Positions 58,397-64,000 of a DNA stretch of 64,000 bases are shown here, in pieces. The number at the start of each line of letters is the position of its first letter. Position 1 is the stretch's first letter. The notes beneath the pieces were generated by a model, which was not told the DNA's origin, did not search any database, and saw only the letters and a list, made by a program, of their open reading frames with translations. The translations under genes were made by a program, and so were the position numbers. The stretch is taken from the NCBI RefSeq assembly GCF_032017025.1, contig NZ_DALZQO010000003.1:123781-187780 (forward strand), read 5' to 3'. The stretch comes from Hydrogenoanaerobacterium sp032017025. GTDB lineage: Bacteria > Bacillota > Clostridia > Oscillospirales > Ruminococcaceae.

Positions 58397-59356
58397 TTTA
58401 TCCGCCCGTCCAAGCATAGCCGCGCCGATGATGCCTGCGTCGTTGCCGAGCTTGGCAATGACGATTTTTGGTTTGGGTGTTGTGAACTCGGTGGTGAAGC
58501 ATTCGCGCTCCACATATTCCTTTACGGGGTTTAGCAGGGTGTCGCCCTCCTTAGAGATGCCGCCGCCGATACAAAGCACCTCGGGCTGGAAGATGTTGAT
58601 GACATTGGTAATACCGCAGCCGAGATAATTAAGGTACTCGTCCACAACCGCTTTACCGCTCGCATCGCCCGCGCGCATCGCATCAAACGCGGTTTTGCCG
58701 TTGGCATTTTCTACTTTGCCCTCGCAAATATCCCACATCACGCTTTCCTTGTTTGCCTCCATGGTTTCTCTGGTCAATTTAATCAACCCGGTAGCAGAGG
58801 CATACGCCTCAAAGCAGCCATTGCGCCCGCAGGTGCAGGGTCTGCCGCCGTAAACGATGACGCTATGGCCAAATTCGCCGCCTGCATAGTTGGTACCTGC
58901 AAAAATTTTACCGTCGATGATGATGCCCGAACCAACACCGGTGCCAAGTGTGATGCAAATCACATTTTTTGAGCCGTTGCCGGCGCCAGCCAATGCCTCA
59001 CCAAGGGCTGCGGCGTTTGCGTCGTTATCCATGTACACTTTTTTGCCGAGCGCCTTTTCTATATAAGAGGCAAACGGTGCATTGTAGAAGCGAAGGTTGT
59101 TGGAGTATTCGATACAGCCGGTACTCTTGTTCACCGTGCCGGGTGAGCCGATGCCGATGTATTCCATCTGTTCTAAGGTGAGCCCGCTCTTTTGCACTGC
59201 CTCTAAAATGGTTTTTGCCATATCCGCGGCAATTGTCTCCGCACCGCCCGCTACATTGGTATCATGCTTTGCAGTGGCAATAATATTGTAGTTTTCATCC
59301 ACCACGCCAATTTTCATGCTCATGCCGCCAAGGTCGGAGCCAACATAGTATTTCAT
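58394..59356 (-). CDS. glcK: ROK family glucokinase
   Basis: A 320-residue sugar kinase: GSDLGGMSMKIGVVDE phosphate loop, GIGSPGTV, DNDANAAALGE catalytic Asp, LGTGVGSGII, and zinc motif CTCGRNGCFE. It is downstream of a sugar-binding lipoprotein gene (20-base gap, GAGGA before the ATG), so the two form an operon. Glucose is the usual substrate of this subgroup, not proven here. Confidence 0.92.
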   Translation of the reverse strand: MKYYVGSDLGGMSMKIGVVDENYNIIATAKHDTNVAGGAETIAADMAKTILEAVQKSGLTLEQMEYIGIGSPGTVNKSTGCIEYSNNLRFYNAPFASYIEKALGKKVYMDNDANAAALGEALAGAGNGSKNVICITLGTGVGSGIIIDGKIFAGTNYAGGEFGHSVIVYGGRPCTCGRNGCFEAYASATGLIKLTRETMEANKESVMWDICEGKVENANGKTAFDAMRAGDASGKAVVDEYLNYLGCGITNVINIFQPEVLCIGGGISKEGDTLLNPVKEYVERECFTTEFTTPKPKIVIAKLGNDAGIIGAAMLGRADK

Positions 59357-59376
59357 GATAAATCCTCTTTTCTTAT

Positions 59377-60393
59377 TTATTTCTCAGTTATTTTACGAAT
59401 ATATTCGTCCAGACCGGCGGAGTCACCTTGGGTGAGTACCACAGGCTCGAGTACCTCGGTACTGCCTGCGCTGTCTGAACTATTTTGTACTGCATCCATC
59501 AGCGTGCTTACAGCGTCGTAGCCCATCTGCCAAAAATCTTGCGCAGCAACGGCTTCTACCGTACTATCACTGCTTTTCAAAATATCAGTTACAGCCTTGT
59601 CTGCTTCAACACCAAGCACCGCTGTTTTGCCCTTGCGCCCGGCCTTAACAATTGCATTGTGCGCGGCAACCGTTGCATCTGCGTTGGTGCAGTAGATAAT
59701 ATCTGCGGCGTTGTCGCCCTTTTCTTTAAAGTATGCTGCCAACTGTTCTGCCATTTCCTCGGGCGTTGCCGCCTCCATATCGCTGACGAGTGATACGTCC
59801 TTGCTGTCCTTAATCTGATCCAGAAAGCCGTTGAGGCGCAGGGTGCTTTCGGTCAAATTTTTTGCGTTGTGTTCCAGAACCGCAATGCCGGCTTTGCCCT
59901 TAAGCTTTGCATCGATATATTTTTTTGCCTGTACGCCTGCCGCTTCGCCCAGCTTGTACTGGTCTGAACAAAAAACACCAACTGCAAAATCGTTTTTAGT
60001 AATCGGTGCGCCCACAACAGCAACAGGTAACCCTTTTGCCTGCAAACGGCTGAGCTCTGCAATGGAGGCTTCGCCGCCCATGGGGTATGCGAGTACGGCC
60101 TGGTAGGCAGTGGTGTCAAGCCCCGAAAGCAATTCCGTTTCGCTTGAACTGCCCGTATAAAGGTATTCGAATGTAACGTTTAGCCCCGCTGCCTTTACAG
60201 CGGCTTGCCCGCCGGCCACGATTTGTGCAGCATACACATCACTTTTGGGCAACACTGCCGCAATGTGGTAGGCTGGAGTATCGCCACCTCCACTGCTGCT
60301 ATTGCTGCTGCTTTGCGAGGGCTCACTTTTTTTACAGGAACCAAGGGACAGGCACAATGCGCCCGCCAGTATTAATGTCAAAAGCTTCTTCAT
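59377..60393 (-). CDS. Sugar-binding lipoprotein of the RbsB/LacI-type family
   Basis: A 338-residue lipoprotein: lipobox SLGSC (Cys at residue 20), Ser/Gly linker, then a type I periplasmic-binding fold (HIAAVLPKSDVYAAQIVAGGQAA, VLAYPMGGEA, YCTNADATVAAHNA). No permease or ATPase gene is next to it; the only partner is glucokinase. It may serve a transporter encoded elsewhere or act as a sensor. AAGGAG precedes the ATG. Confidence 0.87.
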   Translation of the reverse strand: MKKLLTLILAGALCLSLGSCKKSEPSQSSSNSSSGGGDTPAYHIAAVLPKSDVYAAQIVAGGQAAVKAAGLNVTFEYLYTGSSSETELLSGLDTTAYQAVLAYPMGGEASIAELSRLQAKGLPVAVVGAPITKNDFAVGVFCSDQYKLGEAAGVQAKKYIDAKLKGKAGIAVLEHNAKNLTESTLRLNGFLDQIKDSKDVSLVSDMEAATPEEMAEQLAAYFKEKGDNAADIIYCTNADATVAAHNAIVKAGRKGKTAVLGVEADKAVTDILKSSDSTVEAVAAQDFWQMGYDAVSTLMDAVQNSSDSAGSTEVLEPVVLTQGDSAGLDEYIRKITEK

Positions 60394-60456
60394 GCGGTGT
60401 AGACTCCTTGCTGTAAGTATTATTGTTTAAAAGCACATTTTATACTTTACTATCAT

Positions 60457-60485
60457 ATTATATTGCCGCGACATTGTCGAGAGAA
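60457..60485 (-). promoter_or_regulatory. Possible promoter and operator of the sugar-binding protein gene
   Basis: Minus-strand TATAAT at 60457-60462 with a poor -35 (TTCTCT, 17-base spacing). An 11-base palindrome CGACA-T-TGTCG (60469-60479) lies in the spacer, a natural place for a regulator. Confidence 0.45.
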
Positions 60486-60562
60486 AACTAAAAAAACCAC
60501 ACGATTTTCTGTTGTTGCGCGTATGCCTTAGGTAACAAGGCAAGATGAAACAAAAAAGGCAC

Positions 60563-60591
60563 TTGAAAAAAGAAAAGTTGAGTGTTACAAT
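60563..60591 (+). promoter_or_regulatory. Sigma-A promoter of folT
   Basis: TTGAAA (60563-60568), 17-base spacer, TACAAT (60586-60591). Start near 60598, about 23 bases before the riboswitch. Confidence 0.8.
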
Positions 60592-60620
60592 AGCTGTACT
60601 AGTTAAATATACCTTTGATT

Positions 60621-60718
60621 AGCAGAGTAGATGTCTGTGCGTTAAGTGCTGTTCGGACGGGGAGTTGCCGAACAGACGAAAAGCAAGCCTTGCGGTGCAG
60701 ACGTCGCATCCCGCTGCT
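60621..60718 (+). promoter_or_regulatory. Tetrahydrofolate (THF, folT) riboswitch
   Basis: Conserved THF-I elements appear in order: GAGTAGATG, CGTTAAGTG, GGGGAGTTG, ACGAA, GCGGTG and GCATCCCGCT, closed by the outer helix AGCAG/CTGCT. Downstream, TTCCTCT (about 60738-60744) can pair with AGAGGA of the folT Shine-Dalgarno region, giving translational control by folate. The gene it controls, folT, is the classical target. Confidence 0.95.
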
Positions 60719-60784
60719 ACATACTGGGGCTTTGTCTTCCTCTATGTGGCACATGGTGACACTATTTTTAGAGGAGGATTTTTT

Positions 60785-61375
60785 ATGTTCAAAACGCCTT
60801 TTTCTGTGCGCTACTGGAAATTAGCCGCACAGGAGCTGAAAATCCTACGTGTGCTGGCAATTGCCGCACTGTTTGTAGGGCTTCGTATTGTCGTGAGCAC
60901 TTTTTTCATTCCATTGGGTGATAACCTGCGCATTTATTTTAGTTTTTTTGTGCCCGCGCTCGGTTCGCTGATTTATGGACCGTTTGTCGGTATGCTGTCG
61001 GGTTTTGCCAGCGATATTCTGGGGTATTTTGTACACCCCTCGGGTGGATTTTTCCCCGGCTACACCGTCACCGCTATTCTAAGCGGGCTGGTGTACGCGC
61101 TTTTTTTCTACCGCGCACGGATTACGGTTGTACGCATCTTTTTTTGTAAGTTTTGCATCAACCTGTTTATCAATGTGGGGTTGGGCTCGTTGTGGAGTGC
61201 GATTCTCTATGGTAAGGGCTTTTACTACTACATGGCGAAAAGTATCGTCAAAAATACCCTGCTGCTCCCGCTTGAGGTATTGCTGCTCGTCCTGTTTTTC
61301 CAAATGCTGCTGCCCGTAATAGGGAGCCGCGGGCTGATTCCCAAGCAAGATACCAAGAGAATTCCTTTTGTTTAA
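60785..61375 (+). CDS. folT: Folate ECF transporter S component FolT
   Basis: A 196-residue membrane substrate-binding subunit with about six helices (LRIVVSTFFIPLGDNLRIYFSF, YGPFVGMLSGFASDILGYF, PGYTVTAILSGLVYALFF). It needs the shared EcfA/A'/T energising module, not in this window. ATG 60785 follows AGGAGG; the longer upstream frame runs through the riboswitch and is not coding. Regulated by the THF riboswitch. Confidence 0.94.
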   Translation: MFKTPFSVRYWKLAAQELKILRVLAIAALFVGLRIVVSTFFIPLGDNLRIYFSFFVPALGSLIYGPFVGMLSGFASDILGYFVHPSGGFFPGYTVTAILSGLVYALFFYRARITVVRIFFCKFCINLFINVGLGSLWSAILYGKGFYYYMAKSIVKNTLLLPLEVLLLVLFFQMLLPVIGSRGLIPKQDTKRIPFV

Positions 61376-61433
61376 GTCATATCATACCTTGTCCGTTTCA
61401 TATAGTAAAACACTATGATGGAAACGATGTGAT

Positions 61434-62375
61434 GTGTCTTTGAAGAACCTACTTGACCGGTGCATGCTTCCTTTAATACTGATTTTATCGGTCGCGTTGC
61501 TTTCCCTTTGCATCCATGGGCTGCAGCTGGCATATAAAACAATGACGGTTGATGCTCAGCTTGAAACAAATGAGAGCAAAAGTGAAGCAGCCGAAGTGCC
61601 GGAGCAGTCAGGCAAAATGGAGCTGCCTATTGTGATGTATCATCACATGCTCAAAGAGCAGTCGCGGCTTAACAAGTATACGATCTCACCCGATGAATTT
61701 CGTAAGGATCTCGACTATCTGAAGAAAAACGGCTATACCCCTGTATCTATGGCGGAGGTAATTGCCTATGTGACTAAGGGTACCGCACTGCCCACGCGTC
61801 CGATTATCATTACATTTGACGATGGATACGAAAGCTTTTACGAATACGTCTACCCCATATTGCAGGAGTACGGCTATAAAGCGGTGCTTTCGGTGGTGGG
61901 GATATACGCCGACCAGTATTCTGAGGTGGATGACCATCACATCCGCTATTCACACTGTACATGGGAACAGCTCAAAGAGATGCAGGACAGTGGGCTTGTA
62001 GAAATTGGAAACCACAGCTACAACATGCATGTCAACGTAAACGGCAGACACGGTTCCAAAAAGAAAAAAGGCGAGAGCGATGCTGACTATAAAAAAACGC
62101 TAACAGGAGATGTAGGCAAACTGCAGGAGAAATGCTACGAATATCTTGGTAGCTACCCCAGTACATTTACCTATCCGTTTGGGCAAATCAGCAAGGAAGC
62201 ACTGCCTATCATTAAAGAGATGGGCTTTGAGGCAGCTCTCACCTGCCAGGAAAAGTTTAATTATCTTACGGATGATGTGGAGCAGCTTTATCATCTAAAC
62301 CGTTTCAACCGCCCGCACGGCACCGACTTACAGTCGATTTTTGAAAAAGCAAGGGCACCTGTGAAAAAGAAATAA
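61434..62375 (+). CDS. Polysaccharide deacetylase (NodB-domain) protein
   Basis: A 313-residue membrane-anchored or secreted deacetylase. An N-terminal hydrophobic segment at about 11-30 is followed by the NodB fold: VMYHHM, TFDDGYESF (metal-binding Asp-Asp), GNHSYNMH (His), TYPFGQ. The segment around 60-110 resembles PgaB/IcaB-type enzymes. GTG start at 61434 has only a weak SD, so a TTG two codons later is possible. The substrate is probably peptidoglycan or an exopolysaccharide. Confidence 0.88.
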   Translation: MSLKNLLDRCMLPLILILSVALLSLCIHGLQLAYKTMTVDAQLETNESKSEAAEVPEQSGKMELPIVMYHHMLKEQSRLNKYTISPDEFRKDLDYLKKNGYTPVSMAEVIAYVTKGTALPTRPIIITFDDGYESFYEYVYPILQEYGYKAVLSVVGIYADQYSEVDDHHIRYSHCTWEQLKEMQDSGLVEIGNHSYNMHVNVNGRHGSKKKKGESDADYKKTLTGDVGKLQEKCYEYLGSYPSTFTYPFGQISKEALPIIKEMGFEAALTCQEKFNYLTDDVEQLYHLNRFNRPHGTDLQSIFEKARAPVKKK

Positions 62376-62430
62376 AAGAGGGCACAGAAGATACACACAC
62401 ATTAGATGAATGAGCATAATTCCATATAAG

Positions 62431-62471
62431 AAAAAACAGAGCGCAGACATTGACGTCTGCGCTCTGTTTTT
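62431..62471. terminator. Bidirectional terminator
   Basis: AAAAACAGAGCGCAGAC / GTCTGCGCTCTGTTTTT perfect stem with a 6-base loop; its right end reaches the stop of the leftward DUF2500 gene. Confidence 0.92.
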
Positions 62472-62901
62472 AGTATGTAATCGGAGCCCTTTTAAACCCC
62501 TTATATCGTGTCCCCTGAAAGGTCAGCTTACCGGTATCGCCCTCAGCGAGCATTCCATATTCGTGTGATTCCACCGAAAACTCCATGCGATCTCCGCTTT
62601 CCACCTCAAAGGTAACATAATAGCTGGTGGACGAGGTGGTGTGGCTCATCGCCATGTTATCATCGTGATGATGATGACGCACTGAGGTATCGGCGCGCTT
62701 ACCGCTGATTTTTGCGTCGACAGTCAGCAGGGGGGAGACGTTGTTCTTATTCCACTGCGACACACCCTTAACGGCACTGATGATAAAGATAGCAAACACG
62801 ACGATAAACCCAATGCCGACAATGATAGGGACAATAGAAAACATGATCGAAGGCCCACCGAATGGGTCGCCGAAGCCGCCACCAAAAGAATTGCCAAACA
62901 T
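62470..62901 (-). CDS. DUF2500 domain-containing membrane protein
   Basis: A 143-residue protein: a Gly/Phe-rich start, one membrane segment at about 20-45, then the DUF2500 domain (VDAKISGKRADT, TSYYVTFEVESGDRMEFSV, GDTGKLTFQGTRYKGF). A HHHHDD stretch could bind metal. AAGGAG precedes the ATG, 14 bases after metA, so the two are cotranscribed. Function unknown. Confidence 0.87.
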   Translation of the reverse strand: MFGNSFGGGFGDPFGGPSIMFSIVPIIVGIGFIVVFAIFIISAVKGVSQWNKNNVSPLLTVDAKISGKRADTSVRHHHHDDNMAMSHTTSSTSYYVTFEVESGDRMEFSVESHEYGMLAEGDTGKLTFQGTRYKGFKRAPITY

Positions 62902-62915
62902 ATAAAAGCTCCTTT

Positions 62916-63830
62916 CTACAGTTGACCAAGGTCAAACGGAGTTGCCTGGTAGACGAAATAGTTGAGCCAGTTACTATATAATAAGTGTGCGTGGCTGCGC
63001 CACTGATAGGGAACAGTGTGCGCCGGATCGTCACCGGGGAAGTAATTTACCGGTACATCAATGGACAGACCCTTATCAATGTCGCGGGTGTACTCCTTCT
63101 GTAAGGTGTCACGGTCATATTCCGAATGTCCCGTCACAAAAATGCGGCGGTTGTCGCGGCTCGCAATCAGATAAGGGCCTGCAATGTCGGAGCAGGACAG
63201 CAGCTCCAAACGCGGTTCCGCGGTGATGTCCTCCTGTGAGATGCCGGTATGGCGGGAGTGGGGTGCGACAAACGTTTCATCAAAGCCACGCATTAGCATA
63301 TGATTGGGGCAGAGGTTGCGGTGCTGAAAGATACCGAACATCTTGGATTCAAGTGGGTGTTTACCAATACCGTAATGATAGTACAGCCCTGCCTGCGCAC
63401 CCCAGCAAATATGGAAGGTGGAATACACATTGGTTTTGCTCCACTCCATAATACGGCACAGCTCTGGCCAGTAGTCAACCTCTTCAAAGGGCATTTGTTC
63501 TACCGGCGCGCCCGTGATGATGAGACCGTCAAAACGTTGATCCTTGACATCCTCAAATGTTTTGTAAAACTTGAGCAAATGCTCTGCGGGGGTGTTTTTG
63601 GATGCATGGCTCGCGGTCAGCAGCAGCTCCACATCCACCTGAAGCGGCGAATTACTCAGTAAGCGCAGCAACTGGGTTTCAGTCTCAATCTTTTTTGGCA
63701 TTAAATTAAGAATGGCGATGCGTAGAGGACGAATATCCTGATGCATCGCACGCGCTTCATTCATAACAAAGATATTCTCCTGTTCCAGTACTCGACCGGC
63801 AGGGAGAGAATCGGGAATATTAATCGGCAT
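62916..63830 (-). CDS. metA: Homoserine O-acetyltransferase (MetA family)
   Basis: A 304-residue enzyme for the first committed step of methionine synthesis. Catalytic Cys142 is in FHICWGAQAG, with the conserved His and Glu in TGHSEYD. Residue 111 is Glu (GAPVEQM), the residue that in this family marks acetyl-CoA use, whereas E. coli MetA has Gly and uses succinyl-CoA. ATG 63830 follows GTAAGGAG; the upstream extension in frame is leader sequence. Confidence 0.95.
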   Translation of the reverse strand: MPINIPDSLPAGRVLEQENIFVMNEARAMHQDIRPLRIAILNLMPKKIETETQLLRLLSNSPLQVDVELLLTASHASKNTPAEHLLKFYKTFEDVKDQRFDGLIITGAPVEQMPFEEVDYWPELCRIMEWSKTNVYSTFHICWGAQAGLYYHYGIGKHPLESKMFGIFQHRNLCPNHMLMRGFDETFVAPHSRHTGISQEDITAEPRLELLSCSDIAGPYLIASRDNRRIFVTGHSEYDRDTLQKEYTRDIDKGLSIDVPVNYFPGDDPAHTVPYQWRSHAHLLYSNWLNYFVYQATPFDLGQL

Positions 63831-63879
63831 AATAGTGCTCCTTACTATATAAGTATAGATACGCTTTAAAACTACTCTT

Positions 63880-63908
63880 ATTATAATGGGCGTTTCTGCG
63901 CATTTCAA
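63880..63908 (-). promoter_or_regulatory. Sigma-A promoter of metA
   Basis: Minus-strand TTGAAA (63903-63908), 17 bases, TATAAT (63880-63885); start about 45 bases before the metA ATG. I see no SAM riboswitch or T-box in this short leader. Confidence 0.85.
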
Positions 63909-63958
63909 TAGAAAAAGCAGGTTTGTAAAATAGTTGCAAAGAAAATGCAAAATAAGTG

Positions 63959-63987
63959 TTGACAAACCTTTGGGGCTATGTTAATAT
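63959..63987 (+). promoter_or_regulatory. Rightward promoter at the window edge
   Basis: TTGACA (63959-63964), 17 bases, TAATAT (63982-63987). Divergent from metA and pointing at a gene beyond the window. Confidence 0.6.
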
Positions 63988-64000
63988 AATAAAGCTGTCA

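Larger units (their letters stand above)
60394..60784. other. Gene-free divergent region with two promoters and a riboswitch
   Basis: 390 bases with no gene. Contents from left to right: leftward promoter of the sugar-binding protein (60457-60485) with a palindrome, a neutral stretch with a small GCCTTAGGTAACAAGGC hairpin, the rightward folT promoter (60563-60591), the THF riboswitch (60621-60718) and its ribosome-binding-site-masking stem. Confidence 0.8.

Noticed and set aside
63831..63880. SAM riboswitch or T-box for metA
   Set aside because: The leader is only about 45 bases long and has no fitting structure.
1..64000. CRISPR arrays, insertion sequences, prophage or rRNA/tRNA genes
   Set aside because: No regular repeat-spacer pattern, transposase, integrase, phage gene or structural RNA gene was seen in either strand.

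Overview
The window looks like chromosomal DNA of a spore-forming, Gram-positive anaerobe of the Clostridia, most likely in the Oscillospirales/Ruminococcaceae. The evidence is: Firmicutes-type gene order (yicC-remA-gmk-rpoZ-priA-def-fmt-rsmB-rlmN-prpC-prkC-rsgA-thiN-spoVM), sporulation genes (spoIIAA-AB-sigF, spoVM, sipL-like, spoIVA, ytfJ), strong AGGAGG ribosome-binding sites, sigma-A promoters and a tetrahydrofolate riboswitch. The family placement is an inference from the mix of genes. I see no rRNA, tRNA, CRISPR array, phage or insertion sequence.

Left part (1-21 kb): the 3' part of diaminopimelate dehydrogenase; yceD-rpmF; a DUF512 radical-SAM-like gene with der-plsY-gpsA; a leftward PadR/DUF1700/DUF4097 envelope-stress-type module with a palindromic operator on its promoter; rpmB; a site-2-protease-like gene leading scpA-scpB-DUF2953-ytfJ-dac-rluB; a three-gene biotin-dependent carboxyltransferase operon (12S-like, 1.3S-like, 5S-like); a DUF4349 lipoprotein; and a leftward yedF/DUF3343 pair.

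Middle (21-39 kb): a near-continuous rightward housekeeping cluster from yicC to thiN, then a spore-coat basement group: a 49-aa cysteine-containing hydrophobic protein, the 26-aa SpoVM, a DUF3794+LysM SipL-like protein, and SpoIVA. An 80-83 aa membrane protein carrying the GGADGPT sodium-site motif of decarboxylase beta subunits lies between yicC and remA.

Accessory centrepiece (39-52 kb): a leftward operon encoding a BMP-type nucleoside ABC importer, two nucleoside phosphorylases, an MTA/SAH-type deaminase, a class II aldolase, a MtnA-like isomerase and an OFA-family exporter, flanked by a ROK and a DeoR regulator. Read together, the genes specify import of 5'-deoxy- or 5'-methylthio-purine nucleosides, deamination, phosphorolysis, isomerisation and aldol cleavage to DHAP plus an aldehyde. 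This would be a DHAP shunt that needs no sugar kinase. The phosphorylase lacks the histidine that normally holds the ribose 5'-OH, which fits this reading.

Right part (52-64 kb): valS with a structured leader, folC behind a UUCG terminator, the spoIIA operon, a leftward lipoprotein sugar-binding protein with a ROK glucokinase, folT under a THF riboswitch, a polysaccharide deacetylase, and a leftward metA-DUF2500 pair. A short palindrome, GCGGGC-NNN-GCCCGC, recurs just after stop codons or before RBSs in several intergenic gaps.
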